A stretch of 64,000 nt of DNA from Caecibacteroides pullorum (GTDB lineage: Bacteria; Bacteroidota; Bacteroidia; Bacteroidales; Bacteroidaceae): the NCBI RefSeq assembly GCF_019239235.1, contig NZ_JAAZTS010000003.1:62001-126000 (forward strand), in the 5' to 3' direction. The position numbers were made by a program, and so were the translations under genes. Below the pieces are notes generated by a model, which saw only the letters and a list, made by a program, of their open reading frames with translations, was not told the origin of the DNA and did not search any database. Positions 37,409-46,509 of this stretch are shown piece by piece. The number at the start of each line of letters is the position of its first letter. Positions within the stretch are counted from its first letter, which is position 1.

Positions 37409-38058
37409 CGGTCTTGCAGGTAATGGTTGAAGAGGGTTTCCTGGTAGTGCGCGTCGTCGGTCTCGCGGACGGGCGTACCCAGCTCGTGCCAGGCCGTCAG
37501 CTGGTTGGCGGGCGGGATGATGCGGTCTGCGCGGCCCACGACGGCTTCGGTCCATGTCAGCGTGGCGTCGGGCAGCGTGGCGTCGAGGCGGGCGATGCAG
37601 GCCAGCTCGTCGCGTATCTCGTCCAGCGGGCGGCGGGGCGTGCGTTCGAGGAACTGGCGGAAGGCGATGCTGTCGGCACACATGCGGCGCAGGAACTTGT
37701 GGAGCGAGGCGCCCGTCAGTCCGTCGAGCGTACCTTGGTAGATGGCGGGCGGAATGCCGCGCCGTTCGTCGATGGGGTGAGGCGTGCCGTTCAGGGCGGT
37801 GCAGCTGGCCACGTTCAGGCCTGCCGAAGGCAGCACGTGCGAGGCGGCCCATACGCCCATCGACCAACCTACGACGTGCACCTCGGCATAGGCGCGCAGG
37901 GGCGCGGCGTCGAAGTCCAGTGTGCGGTAGTCGTAACAGATCTGGTAGTCCATTCCCTGCGGACGGTAGTGGCGGAACGGCGTTTCGTCTGCCGCCCATC
38001 CGGCAAAGAACAGGAGCAGGCGGGGATGGTGTTCGTGGATGAGGTAGAGTTGTTTCAT
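37393..38058 (-). CDS. bioG: Pimeloyl-ACP methyl ester carboxylesterase, BioG type
   Basis: Removes the methyl ester to release pimeloyl-ACP, ending the BioC-BioH/BioG bypass. It is a 221-residue alpha/beta hydrolase with the DUF452 look: LLLFFAGWAADETPFRHY at the N-terminus and the nucleophile Ser66 in VVGWSMGVWAA. The Asp is probably in VVGRADRIIP, and the His in the C-terminal DDAHYQETLF. It is separated from bioF by 330 bases that hold the 42-bp array, and overlaps bioC by 16 bases. Confidence 0.92.
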   Translation of the reverse strand: MKQLYLIHEHHPRLLLFFAGWAADETPFRHYRPQGMDYQICYDYRTLDFDAAPLRAYAEVHVVGWSMGVWAASHVLPSAGLNVASCTALNGTPHPIDERRGIPPAIYQGTLDGLTGASLHKFLRRMCADSIAFRQFLERTPRRPLDEIRDELACIARLDATLPDATLTWTEAVVGRADRIIPPANQLTAWHELGTPVRETDDAHYQETLFNHYLQDRWTNA

Positions 38059-38092
38059 TCGTTTTCTGGGGTTAATCAGTTGTTTTTGTAGG

Positions 38093-38386
38093 TTGCGGAC
38101 AGCTTTCCGCGGCCTTCCGTAGTGCTTCGGAACCTTGCGGACAGGTTTCCGCGGCTTTCCGAAGTGCTTCAGAACCTTGCAGACAGCTTTCCGCGGCCTT
38201 TCGTAGTGCTTCGGAACCTTGCGGACAGCTTTCCGCGGCCTTTCGTAATGCTTCGGAACCTTGCGGACAGCTTTCCGCGGCCTTCCGTAGTGCTTCGGAA
38301 CCTTGCGGACAGGTTTCCGCGGCCTTCCGTAGGGCTTCGGAGCCTTGCGGACAGCTTTCCGCAGATTTCCGTAGGGCTTCGGCGGT
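38093..38386. repeat. Tandem array, 7 x 42 bp, inside the biotin operon
   Basis: Seven exact 42-bp periods (38093, 38135, 38177, 38219, 38261, 38303, 38345) fill the bioF-bioG spacer and stop two bases short of the bioF stop codon. As operon RNA, each unit contains two small hairpins, TTCCG-N8-CGGAA and GCGGA-N6-TCCGC, so the message would carry up to 14. Being a multiple of three, the period also gives a 14-residue repeat in open frames on both strands (ALRKAAESCPQGSE on the minus strand), in a frame different from bioF. Inner units are nearly identical; the bioF-proximal unit is the most diverged. Confidence 0.95.
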
Positions 38387-38388
38387 CG

Positions 38389-39543
38389 TCAGAGGGGGAT
38401 GGCGTCCACTTCGTCTTCCGTCAGGGCTGCGGTCAGCGAGAAGCGGATGCGCGACGTGCCTTCGGGCACCGTGGGCGGACGGACGGGTAGGGCGTAGAAG
38501 CCGTGGCGTTGCAGGGCTTCGGTGCGCAGCACGGTGTCGGCGCTCGGCCCGACAATCATCGGGACAATCTGGCTGACGCTGGGCGAGGCGTATCCCCGCT
38601 GGGCGAGGCGGGCGCGCAGCCGTTCGCCCAGGCGCAGGACGTGGCGACGGCGGTCGTCCATCGCAACCAGTCGGCGCACGACGAACAGCGTCCACGCCAC
38701 GCTGACGGGCGGCAGGGCGGTGGTGAAGATGAACGGGCGCATGCGGTTGACGAGGTAGTCGCGCACCGTCCGGCTGCACGCCACGTAGGCTCCGGCCGAG
38801 GCGCAGGCTTTGCCGAAGGTGCCCACGAGGAAGTCGATGTCCCTCGTGCAGCCCTCTTCTTCGGCGCAGCCCAGCCCCGTGGGACCGAAGACGCCGAAGG
38901 CATGGGCCTCGTCGACGTAGAGCAGCACGTTGTCGTAGCGGCGCTTCAGAGCTACGAGGCGGCGCAGGTCGGTGCGGTCGCCGTCCATGCTGAACACGCT
39001 TTCGGTGACGATGATGAGGCGGTGGCAGTGGCCGCTGTGTTCACCGACGAGCCGCTCCAGCTGCGCCAGGTCGTTGTGTCGGTAGCGGATGCAGCGCGCG
39101 GGCGCGGCCAGCCGGATGCCGTCGATGAGGCTGGCGTGCACCAGTTTGTCGGCCAGGATGAGCGTCTGTGCGTCGGCCACGGCAGGCAGGATGCCCGTGT
39201 TGGCGTGGTAGCCGCAGTTGAACACCAGTGCGGCTTCGGTGTCGAAGCGTCGGGCCAGTTCGTCCTCCAGTTCGTCGTAGACGCGGAAGTTGCCCGTCAG
39301 CAGGCGCGACGACGACGAGGTGGGCAGGAACGTCTCGGGCGTCAGCGTCTCCAGGAACTCGCGGCGCAGGTCGGTGTCGGCCGCCAGTCCCAGGTAGTCG
39401 TTGGACGAGAGGTTCAGCATCCGCCGTCCGTCGTCGGGGGTAGTGACGTAGCGTCCGTCGTGCTCCAGTCGGGGCAGGCGGCGCAGGTTGCCCTGGGCGC
39501 GCAGGGCGTCGAGGGCTTGTTGTAGTTCTTGGGTAAAGTTCAT
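38389..39543 (-). CDS. bioF: 8-amino-7-oxononanoate synthase
   Basis: PLP enzyme condensing pimeloyl-ACP with L-alanine. It is 384 residues with MLNLSSNDYLGLAAD, TSSSSRLLTGNFRVYDELE (the G-N-x-x-x-x-x-LE region), DEAHAFGVFGPTGLG (PLP-binding Asp and His) and the Schiff-base Lys245 in GTFGKACASAGAYV. It starts nine bases after bioBA stops, consistent with the same transcript. Its stop codon nearly touches the 42-bp array. Confidence 0.95.
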   Translation of the reverse strand: MNFTQELQQALDALRAQGNLRRLPRLEHDGRYVTTPDDGRRMLNLSSNDYLGLAADTDLRREFLETLTPETFLPTSSSSRLLTGNFRVYDELEDELARRFDTEAALVFNCGYHANTGILPAVADAQTLILADKLVHASLIDGIRLAAPARCIRYRHNDLAQLERLVGEHSGHCHRLIIVTESVFSMDGDRTDLRRLVALKRRYDNVLLYVDEAHAFGVFGPTGLGCAEEEGCTRDIDFLVGTFGKACASAGAYVACSRTVRDYLVNRMRPFIFTTALPPVSVAWTLFVVRRLVAMDDRRRHVLRLGERLRARLAQRGYASPSVSQIVPMIVGPSADTVLRTEALQRHGFYALPVRPPTVPEGTSRIRFSLTAALTEDEVDAIPL

Positions 39544-39552
39544 GGTCTTCTG

Positions 39553-41973
39553 TTATTTCATCTCTCCTACTATCTTCAGCAATCCTCCCGTCAGTCGGCT
39601 CAGCTGTTCCGGCTCGATGACGAAAGGCGGCATCAGGTAAACCAGTCGTCCGAAGGGGCGTACCCAGATGCCTTCTTCCACGAAGCGGCGCTGCATCCAG
39701 GCCATGTCTACCGGCTCGCGGGTCTCGATGACGCCGATGGCGCCCAGCACGCGCACGTCCGCCACCTGCGGCAGCTGTCGGGCAGGCTCCAGCTCGCGGC
39801 GCAGCTGCGCTTCGATGCGGCGCACCCGTCCCTGCCAGTCGTATTCGGCCGACGTGAGCAGGCGGATGGAGGCGCAGGCACAGGCGCAGGCCAGCGGATT
39901 GCCCATGAACGTGGGGCCGTGCATGAAGCAGCCGGGGGCGTGGTTCGAGATGGTGTCCGCCACCTCGTTCGTGGCCAGCACGGCGGACAGCGTCATGTAT
40001 CCGCCCGTCAGCGCCTTGCCGATGCACATGATGTCCGGCTCCACACCCGCATGCTCCCAGGCAAAGAGGCGTCCCGTCCGTCCGAAGCCCGTGGCTATCT
40101 CGTCGAAGATGAGCAGCAGGCCGTGTTCGCGGCACAGGCGGGCGGCTTCGCGCAGGTATTGCGGATGATAGAACCACATACCGCCCGCGCCCTGTACGAT
40201 GGGCTCGAGGATGAGGGCGGCCAGTTCGTCGGCATGACGTTCGATGGTCTCTTTCAGCGGCAGGATGTCGTCGGGGTTCCATTCGCCGTCGAAGCGCGAG
40301 CGGGGCTGCGGCACGAAGCAGCGCACAGGCAGGGCGCTTCCGAAGAGCGAGTGCATGCCCGTGACGGGGTCGCAGACCGACATGGCATTCCACGTGTCGC
40401 CGTGGTAGCCCGAGCGGATGGTGACGAAATTGTTTTTCTTCTCCTTTCCCCGTCCGACCCAATATTGTACGGCCATCTTCAGCGCTACCTCCACGGCTAC
40501 GGAGCCTGAGTCGGCGTAGAAGATTTTCTGCATCGACGGCGGCACCAGCGGCAGCAGCAGACGGCCCAGTTCGATGGCAGGGTCGTGCGTCAGGCCGCCG
40601 AACATGACGTGCGACATCCGTTTCAGTTGTTCTTCCACGGCCTGGTTCAGCACGGGATGGTTGTATCCGTGTACCTGGCACCACCACGACGACATGCCTT
40701 CGACCAGCGTCTCACCGCTTTCCAGCGTGATGGTCGCCCCCTGCGCACTCTTCACTTTATAGACGGGCAGCGGGTTGGTGGTCGAGGTGTAGGGATGCCA
40801 CAGGTGTTCGCGGTCGAATTGCGAGTCGCACAGGCGGTAGCCCGCTTCACGCACCAGCTGCTTGTCTTCGGCTACCTTCGAGCCGAGGGTGGTGAGCAGG
40901 TCACCCACGATGGCCGAGTTGATACCTATATATAAGGCTTTCTTCACGGCGTCGCGGCTCAGCTGCGAACGTCCGCCTGCAAAGCGCAGGTAGGCCGTGG
41001 GGTTGATGAAGCGGAAGAGGGCGATGGTAGTCAGTATCTCGTCTTCGCCCAGCGGTGACTGATGCTCCAGCGGTGTGCCCTTGATGGGGCTGAGCAGGTT
41101 CATGGGGATGGACTGTACACCCAGCTGACGGAGCGTGAAGGCCAGTTCGATGCGCTGCTCCATCGTCTCGCCCATGCCGATGATGCCGCCGCTACACACG
41201 TCCATGCCCACGCGGCGGGCTGCCTCCAGTGTGCGTATCTTCTCCTCCTGCGTATGCGTGGAGCAGAGGGTGGGGAAATAGCTGGGAGCCGTCTCGAGGT
41301 TGCAGTGGTAGCGCGTCACGCCGGCTTCGTGCAGTTGCCGCAGTTCGTCTTCATCGGCCAGGCCCAGCGAGGCACAGAGCTGGATGGACGAATGGCGGCG
41401 CAGGTAGCGCACTGTGTCGCAAAGTTGTTCAATCTGTTTCTTGGAAGGTTTTCGTCCGCTGGTCACCAGTGAGAACCGGTTGACGTCCTGCTCTTCGTTG
41501 GCACGGGCGTGCCGCAGGCATTCTTCAGCGGGAAGCAGGTCGTAGATGTCGGCCTGTGTGTGGTAGTGGGAGGATTGTGCGCACCATTTGCAGTTTTCAG
41601 GGCATCGGCCCGACTTGGCATTGACGATGGAGCACATATCGAATTCGCGCGGGGCACATGCCTCGGTAATCTCATGGGCGGCGCGGTAGAGCGCCTCGCG
41701 GTCGGCCGTACCTGCCAGCCAGGCCGCTTCTTCGGGCGACAGGGCTGTGCCTGCCAGTACCCGCAGTTTCAGTTGTTCGATGGTCATAATGGATGATAAG
41801 GATGGAAGGAGTGTGTCCGTCGTGTCCGTCTGTTTGCGCAGCGAGCTGTCGGCCACGCCTTTGGACAGGCGTCCGATGGTGACATTCCGCCCGATGCTGG
41901 CAAAGGCAGCATAGCTCTTGTGACTCCAGCGGCGGAAGCGCAACGACGTTTTTGAGATGAATTTCTTTTTCAC
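39553..41973 (-). CDS. Fused biotin synthase-DAPA aminotransferase with N-terminal extension
   Basis: One polypeptide carrying BioB and BioA. Counting from the internal ATG at 41787, BioB spans about 1-320 with the radical-[11 protein letters not shown] (C62/C66/C69), [12 protein letters not shown] and [10 protein letters not shown]. BioA spans about 324-744 with [41 protein letters not shown] and PLP Lys591 in [12 protein letters not shown] place the start at GTG 41973: an AGGAGA lies nine bases upstream, a promoter ends just before it, and the ATG at 41787 has no ribosome site. This adds 62 residues, including [19 protein letters not shown], and gives 806 residues. The ATG start at 41787 (744 residues) remains the alternative. 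Confidence 0.9.
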   Translation of the reverse strand: MKKKFISKTSLRFRRWSHKSYAAFASIGRNVTIGRLSKGVADSSLRKQTDTTDTLLPSLSSIMTIEQLKLRVLAGTALSPEEAAWLAGTADREALYRAAHEITEACAPREFDMCSIVNAKSGRCPENCKWCAQSSHYHTQADIYDLLPAEECLRHARANEEQDVNRFSLVTSGRKPSKKQIEQLCDTVRYLRRHSSIQLCASLGLADEDELRQLHEAGVTRYHCNLETAPSYFPTLCSTHTQEEKIRTLEAARRVGMDVCSGGIIGMGETMEQRIELAFTLRQLGVQSIPMNLLSPIKGTPLEHQSPLGEDEILTTIALFRFINPTAYLRFAGGRSQLSRDAVKKALYIGINSAIVGDLLTTLGSKVAEDKQLVREAGYRLCDSQFDREHLWHPYTSTTNPLPVYKVKSAQGATITLESGETLVEGMSSWWCQVHGYNHPVLNQAVEEQLKRMSHVMFGGLTHDPAIELGRLLLPLVPPSMQKIFYADSGSVAVEVALKMAVQYWVGRGKEKKNNFVTIRSGYHGDTWNAMSVCDPVTGMHSLFGSALPVRCFVPQPRSRFDGEWNPDDILPLKETIERHADELAALILEPIVQGAGGMWFYHPQYLREAARLCREHGLLLIFDEIATGFGRTGRLFAWEHAGVEPDIMCIGKALTGGYMTLSAVLATNEVADTISNHAPGCFMHGPTFMGNPLACACACASIRLLTSAEYDWQGRVRRIEAQLRRELEPARQLPQVADVRVLGAIGVIETREPVDMAWMQRRFVEEGIWVRPFGRLVYLMPPFVIEPEQLSRLTGGLLKIVGEMK

Positions 41974-42006
41974 GAGGGTCAGTCTCCTGTTTGATTTTAC
42001 GGATGG

Positions 42007-42036
42007 CAAAGATAAGTAAACTGAGTGACGTACAAA
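42007..42036 (-). promoter_or_regulatory. Promoter of the biotin operon
   Basis: On the minus strand: TTTG (42036-42033), 18 bases, TATCTTTG (42014-42007). Start near 42000 puts the GTG at 41973 only about 27 bases into the transcript. No BirA-like dyad was recognised around it. Confidence 0.6.
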
Positions 42037-42052
42037 AGCGAAAGCGCAGTTT

Positions 42053-42949
42053 TCAGCTGAACATTGCCCGGATACCTTCGTCCAGCGAGTGCGGGCGGTA
42101 GCCCAGCAGGCGACGGGCCTTGTCGATGCTCAGGCCGCTGAAGCGGGGGCGGGGCGTAGCTTCCTGCATCTCGGCGGTGCTGACGGGTTGTATCAGCGAG
42201 GCGTCCAGTTGCAGTACGTCGGCCACGCGACAGGCAATGTCGGCAATAGTCAGGCACTCCGGGCCACAGATGTGGAAGAGGCCGTTGGACGGGTGGCTGA
42301 TGAGCTGTTCCACGCCTTGCGCCACGTCGTTCACAAAGGTCGGCGTGCGCCATTGGTCGTTCACCACACGGATGGGCTGTCCGCTGCGCAGGCGGTCGGC
42401 CACGAGGCGTACGATGTTGCCGTGCTGGCCGGGCAGGGGTTGTCCGTAGACCACCACGATGCGTGCCACGGCATAGTTGCTGCACAGGCGTGCCACCTGT
42501 TGTTCGCTCTCCCACTTGCTCCGGCCGTAATAGTTCACGGGGGCGGGCATGTCTTCCTCGGTGTAGAGGCGGTCGGTGTCTCCGCCGAACACGAAGTCCG
42601 TGGACAGGTGGATGAGGCGGCTGTCGAGGCGTTCGCAGTTTTCAGCCAGGCGGGCGGCGGCATGAATGTTGGTCTCGTCTGTCTCTTCGCGGTGGTTTTC
42701 GCAATAGTCGGGCGAGGAGAGGGCGGAGGTATTGATGACGATGTCGGGTTGTATTTCCTCAAACAGGCGGCGGACGGCTGCATCATCGCGGATGTCGGCT
42801 TGCACAAAGCGGTAGCTGTTTGCGTCCGGGCAGATATCAGGGTGCAGCGAACAGCCGGTCACCTGGAAGTCTGCTTTGCCCGACAGGGTGTCGAGGATGC
42901 GCCGGCCCGTAAAGCCGTTGGCTCCTACGATCAGTATCTTCTGTTGCAT
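42053..42949 (-). CDS. RmlD-like NAD(P)-dependent sugar reductase/epimerase
   Basis: 298-residue extended short-chain dehydrogenase related to dTDP-4-dehydrorhamnose reductase. The nucleotide loop is [15 protein letters not shown], the acidic pocket [10 protein letters not shown], the catalytic region [10 protein letters not shown], and the YxxxK pair lies in [11 protein letters not shown]. The C-terminal part has [17 protein letters not shown] and the [17 protein letters not shown] segment. It is not beside other rhamnose-pathway genes, so the substrate is unknown. It may share a minus-strand transcript with the DUF4858 gene 13 bases upstream. Confidence 0.85.
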   Translation of the reverse strand: MQQKILIVGANGFTGRRILDTLSGKADFQVTGCSLHPDICPDANSYRFVQADIRDDAAVRRLFEEIQPDIVINTSALSSPDYCENHREETDETNIHAAARLAENCERLDSRLIHLSTDFVFGGDTDRLYTEEDMPAPVNYYGRSKWESEQQVARLCSNYAVARIVVVYGQPLPGQHGNIVRLVADRLRSGQPIRVVNDQWRTPTFVNDVAQGVEQLISHPSNGLFHICGPECLTIADIACRVADVLQLDASLIQPVSTAEMQEATPRPRFSGLSIDKARRLLGYRPHSLDEGIRAMFS

Positions 42950-42962
42950 GATGTTCGGTATT

Positions 42963-43562
42963 TTAATAGAAGAACGGATTTTCGCGTCCCTTCTGCACTT
43001 CGATGCGGATGCCGAACGAACCGTCCTGCGACTTCAGTTCGAAAGCGCCCTTGAAGTTGTTCTTCTGCCAGGGCAGGGCCGAAGGGTTGGGCACCCGCCA
43101 GCCGTCCTTGTCGTATTCGCCGTAGGTGTTCAGCCGCCAGCCGTTCTTCAGGCGGAAACTGCCCATCTGCAGGTTGTCCGTTGTGTTGCCGAAGCCGAAT
43201 CCCATGATGCCGAACGGATTGCTGCTGAAATAGGGTGAACCCGACAGGGAGAACATATTGCTCAGTCCCGACGAATAGGTGACATCGGGGTTCAGGCGGA
43301 ATATCCAGTTATAATCCTTGCTGGCGTCGGGAATAACGATTTTGTAAGTCTTGTTCATGTCCGGTGTAGGCAGCTTCACCAGATTGTTCATGTCTATCAG
43401 GAAACCGTCGTAGCTTTTTACACCGTCGGGCAGTAATTGGTCGCCTGTCGGAGGAATGTCGCCCGTTGCCTGGCGCAGGGTATCGGCGGCCGCTTCGGTC
43501 TGTGCAAGGGCAATGCCGCAGTATATGGCAAGTAGTGAAAAGAGAACTAAGAATCGTTTCAT
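42963..43562 (-). CDS. DUF4858-type exported protein
   Basis: 199 residues from the ATG at 43562, giving a signal peptide (KRFLVLFSLLAIYCGIALA); upstream ATGs lack this. The mature protein is rich in Gly, Asn and aromatic residues (SGSPYFSSNPFGIMGFGFGNT, FRLKNGWRLNTYGEYDKDGW) and ends in an amphipathic strand (FGIRIEVQKGRENPFFY), suggesting an outer-membrane beta structure. The pattern matches DUF4858 proteins of Bacteroides as I remember them. It sits 82 bases downstream of the response regulator, with its own -7 element between. Function unknown. Confidence 0.78.
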   Translation of the reverse strand: MKRFLVLFSLLAIYCGIALAQTEAAADTLRQATGDIPPTGDQLLPDGVKSYDGFLIDMNNLVKLPTPDMNKTYKIVIPDASKDYNWIFRLNPDVTYSSGLSNMFSLSGSPYFSSNPFGIMGFGFGNTTDNLQMGSFRLKNGWRLNTYGEYDKDGWRVPNPSALPWQKNNFKGAFELKSQDGSFGIRIEVQKGRENPFFY

Positions 43563-43586
43563 ATCTTTATATATTGTTGTCAGCAT

Positions 43587-43594
43587 CAAAGATA
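43587..43594 (-). promoter_or_regulatory. Candidate -7 element for the DUF4858 gene
   Basis: TATCTTTG on the minus strand, 24 bases before the start codon, with no -33 match. Confidence 0.5.
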
Positions 43595-43644
43595 CGGCTT
43601 TTCCTGACACTCTTCACTCTGTCTTAAGACTATTTATCGGTTTT

Positions 43645-44340
43645 TTATTCTGTAATCAGTTTGTATCCGACCCCTCGCACGTTGATGATGCGGATGTGGT
43701 CGTCCTTGGCCAGCTTGTGGCGAAGCTTGGTGATGAAGACGTGCAGGCTGCGCTGGTTGAAGAAGGAGTCGTCACCCCAAAGGTCGAGCAGGATGTCTCG
43801 CATGCTCACTACGCAGTTGCGGTTTTGGCAAAGGCGGCGCAGGATTTCGGCTTCGCGATGTGAAAGTTCCTGCTTCAGACCTTCGTGCAGAAGGAGCTGG
43901 CGGCGCGTGTCGAGCTGGTAGTGGCCTATTTCGTAGAAAGTCTGTTCGTTTTCGGCAGGCTGGGTGTAGGTGCAGGCGCGGCCCATGAGTGCCTTGATGC
44001 GTACGATGAGTTCCTGCATGCCGAAGGGTTTCTTCAGATAGTCGTTGGCGCCCAGTTCGAAGCCTTCGACCACGTCGTTCACCGCCGAACGGGCTGTGAG
44101 GAAGAGGACGGGCGTGCGTCGGTCGGTCTGGCGGATGCGGCGCACCATTTCGAAGCCGTCCATGCGGGGCATCATGACGTCGGCCACCAGCACGTCGGGA
44201 TGCAGGTCGAAGAACAGGCGCAGCCCTTCTTCACCGTCGGCGGCAGTTTGGATGAGGAAACCCTGGCCTTCGAGGGTGTCCTTGATAATCATGGCGAGGG
44301 TCTGTTCATCCTCGACTAATAGTACTTTTATCTTTTCCAT
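43645..44340 (-). CDS. rprY: OmpR-family response regulator, RprY-like
   Basis: 231 residues. Receiver domain (about 1-120): acidic pair in KVLLVEDEQTL, phospho-acceptor Asp in DVLVADVMMPRMDGFEM, switch Thr in VLFLTARSAV, Lys in NDYLKKPFG. The C-terminal winged helix (about 135-231) contains SHREAEILRRLCQNRN, RDILLDLWGDDSFFNQRSLHVFITKLRHKL and IINVRGVGYKLI. It starts four bases after its kinase, so the pair is one unit. The name RprY follows the Bacteroides two-component pair RprXY; the match is by type and arrangement, not alignment. Confidence 0.93.
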   Translation of the reverse strand: MEKIKVLLVEDEQTLAMIIKDTLEGQGFLIQTAADGEEGLRLFFDLHPDVLVADVMMPRMDGFEMVRRIRQTDRRTPVLFLTARSAVNDVVEGFELGANDYLKKPFGMQELIVRIKALMGRACTYTQPAENEQTFYEIGHYQLDTRRQLLLHEGLKQELSHREAEILRRLCQNRNCVVSMRDILLDLWGDDSFFNQRSLHVFITKLRHKLAKDDHIRIINVRGVGYKLITE

Positions 44341-44344
44341 TCGA

Positions 44345-45862
44345 TTAAATTCTTACAATAAACTCACTTCCTTTTCCAGGTTCGCTTTTCACTTCCACCG
44401 TTCCGCCGTGCTTCTCCACCATCGTCTTGACATAGAAGAGGCCAAGGCCGTAGCCTTTCACTTCATGCAGGTTGCCGGTGGGCACGCGATAGAACTTGTC
44501 GAATACGTGAGGCTGGCGGTCGCGGGCAATGCCGATGCCGTGGTCGGCGACGTTGATTTCTGCCCACGTCCGGCCATCGGTTTCGGTGCGGCGGCAGCGG
44601 ACGGTGATGTCGGCTCTGTCGCGCGAATACTTCACGGCGTTGTCCAGCAGGTTGCTTACGATGTTGGCCAGGTGTGTGCGGTCGGCAGTGACGGTCAGGT
44701 TTTCGGGGATGATGTCGAGAGTGATATGGACGGGCTTGTCGGCTTTCAGCTTGTGCAGCTCGACGAGCGAGGGCAGAAGGTCGGCCAGCCGTATTTCTTC
44801 AAGGCGGAGGCGGAAAGTCTTGCGCCGTTCCATCGACATAGAGAGTATCTGCTCTACCAGTCCGCCCAGGCGGCCGAGCTGCTCTTGGCAGATACGCAGG
44901 TAGCGTTCGCGCTTGCCGGGGTCGTCGGCCTGATGGAAGTTGAGCAGGGCATCGGTGGCAGCATAAGCCACGGCGATGGGCGTCTTCAGCTCGTGGGTGA
45001 TGTTGTTGGTGAAGTCGCTCTTCATCTCCTCCAGCGTCTTCTGCCGCAGGATGGTGCGGATGAGGTACCAGAAGGAGAAACCGAGGATGAGGAGGATGAC
45101 CAGCGAGGTCGTGAGGATACCCGCCATCTGTCGCAGTACGAGGTTGCCCAACGGCTCAGTAGTGAGCCGATAAACATCATGCTCCGAGGAAGAGAAGGCA
45201 TACTGGTAGCTGACGGCATCGGGGCCGGGGATGTAACCGGACGTACCGCCCGTGGCAAGGGTGTCGGTATAGAGCCAGCGGTCATAGGCGTCATATCCCG
45301 AGTAGAGGTATTGCAGACGGTAGCGGATGTCGATGTCCATCTCACGCAGGCGGGCGTTGAGCAGGCTGTCGTAGGTGGCGAACGAGGGTTCGATGAAGAT
45401 GTCCAGCCCGGAATGCATGCCCCGTTGTATGTAGGCGGCCATATTGGTGATGCTGTTATGGTCGCGGAGCAGTATGTCGAGTCCGTCCTTGCTGTGGATC
45501 ATCGCATCGGACGTGGTGGTATCCGCAGGGGCGGATTGGTAGAGGGTGTCCACCCGCGTGTGGGTGGTCGTGTCGCCGGAAGACGTGTGGAAAGTTGTGT
45601 TGCTCTGCACGATTTTCTCTCCCTTGTTGCCATAGCCTGCCGATACGGAAATTTCGCCGTGCTCCTTGTTGCGGCGTTGCATCAGTTCGATACGTACCAA
45701 CATCTCGTTGTAGTCGCTGATGCGCATGGCTTCGGTGATATTGCGTTCCAGGTCGGTGCGCATGGTGCGGTAGAGGCCCGTCAGCCAGTAGGCCTGATAG
45801 GCGAAGATGCCCGCCAACGAGAGGACGACGAGCAGGGCGATGTATTTCGAGGGAAGTTTCAT
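44345..45862 (-). CDS. rprX: Sensor histidine kinase, RprX-like
   Basis: 505 residues. The first membrane helix is near residues 7-28 (KYIALLVVLSLAGIFAYQAYW). A periplasmic sensor region of about 205 residues follows, including a TTFHTSSGDTTTHTRVDTLY stretch. The second helix is near 235-257 (ILTTSLVILLILGFSFWYLI). The H-box is FTNNITHELKTPIAVAYAA, then the ATPase boxes NLLDNAVKYS (N), INVADHGIGIARD (G1), VKGYGLGLFYVKTMVEKHGG and GKGSEFIVRI (G2). No HAMP domain is obvious between helix 2 and the H-box. The ligand is unknown. Confidence 0.93.
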   Translation of the reverse strand: MKLPSKYIALLVVLSLAGIFAYQAYWLTGLYRTMRTDLERNITEAMRISDYNEMLVRIELMQRRNKEHGEISVSAGYGNKGEKIVQSNTTFHTSSGDTTTHTRVDTLYQSAPADTTTSDAMIHSKDGLDILLRDHNSITNMAAYIQRGMHSGLDIFIEPSFATYDSLLNARLREMDIDIRYRLQYLYSGYDAYDRWLYTDTLATGGTSGYIPGPDAVSYQYAFSSSEHDVYRLTTEPLGNLVLRQMAGILTTSLVILLILGFSFWYLIRTILRQKTLEEMKSDFTNNITHELKTPIAVAYAATDALLNFHQADDPGKRERYLRICQEQLGRLGGLVEQILSMSMERRKTFRLRLEEIRLADLLPSLVELHKLKADKPVHITLDIIPENLTVTADRTHLANIVSNLLDNAVKYSRDRADITVRCRRTETDGRTWAEINVADHGIGIARDRQPHVFDKFYRVPTGNLHEVKGYGLGLFYVKTMVEKHGGTVEVKSEPGKGSEFIVRI

Positions 45863-45936
45863 GGGGATAAAGATACGGAGTTCATCCTTATCCCCACGAA
45901 TATGGTAAGACTAAATAACACTTTTGCGGCCGGAAA

Positions 45937-46497
45937 TTACAGGTTTTCCACCCATTCGCTTACCGTTTTTTCGGTGGCGCGGTTCAGCAGTTTGCCTGCC
46001 TTCCAGTTGAGGTCGGGATAATCCTTCTTCAACGTGGCGGCGCTGTTAGTGATCGAACTGCTGCCCGAGGTGGCGAAGGGTACGACCGTCTTGCCTTTCA
46101 GGTTGTGGCTTTCGATGAAGGTGTTGATGATCCTCGGCGCGAGGTCCCACCAGATGGGGTAACCGATGAAGATGACGTCGTAGGCTTCCACGTCGGCTTT
46201 GGGTGTCTGGATGGCGGGGCGGGCTTTGGGGTCCTTCATTTCGACCGAGCTGCGCGAGTGGGCATCGTGCCAGTCAAGGTCTTTTTCCGTATAGGTTTGT
46301 GCAGGGCGGATTTCGTAGAGGTCGGCGCCGGTGGCAGCAGCTATCAGCCGGGCGGCTCGGGCGGTGTTGCCCGTGGCCGAGAAGTAGGTTACGAGTGCCT
46401 TTGGGGTATCTGATGTTTTCATGTGTTGTCTGGATTGTGCCGGCAGGGCGAGACAGATGCCCACCACTGCCAGCCAGGTGAATAATCGTTTGTACAT
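45937..46497 (-). CDS. Exported flavodoxin-like protein
   Basis: 186 residues: a signal peptide (MYKRLFTWLAVVGICLALPA) then a flavodoxin domain with the FMN phosphate loop YFSATGNTARAARLIAAATG, the YDVIFIGYPIWWDLAPRII loop next to the flavin, and VVPFATSGSSSI. Most flavodoxins of this type act in the cytosol; the signal peptide places this one in the periplasm or, if uncleaved, on the membrane. It lies 12 bases downstream of the decarboxylase-cupin gene and is probably cotranscribed. Electron donor and acceptor are unknown. Confidence 0.88.
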   Translation of the reverse strand: MYKRLFTWLAVVGICLALPAQSRQHMKTSDTPKALVTYFSATGNTARAARLIAAATGADLYEIRPAQTYTEKDLDWHDAHSRSSVEMKDPKARPAIQTPKADVEAYDVIFIGYPIWWDLAPRIINTFIESHNLKGKTVVPFATSGSSSITNSAATLKKDYPDLNWKAGKLLNRATEKTVSEWVENL

Positions 46498-46509
46498 AAA
46501 GGGATGTTT

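Noticed and set aside
38072..38779. Open frames with a 14-residue repeat across the 42-bp array
   Set aside because: The period is divisible by three, so stop-free repeats are expected. The frame differs from bioF, has no start signal, and overlaps bioF antisense or out of phase.
38503..39525. 340-codon open frame antisense to bioF
   Set aside because: Shadow of a GC-rich gene with clear catalytic motifs; the antisense product is low-complexity Gly/Val/Gln-rich.
41788..42000. Riboswitch in a long biotin-operon leader
   Set aside because: The stretch is an open frame in phase with BioB and has a ribosome site near its start, so it is better explained as coding; no known biotin riboswitch exists to match.
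42053..42949. Part of a dTDP-rhamnose or capsule locus
   Set aside because: No RmlA, RmlB or RmlC or capsule glycosyltransferase genes adjoin it.
44045..46021. 658-codon open frame antisense to the two-component genes
   Set aside because: The minus-strand kinase and regulator have complete motifs; long antisense frames are expected opposite GC-rich coding sequence.
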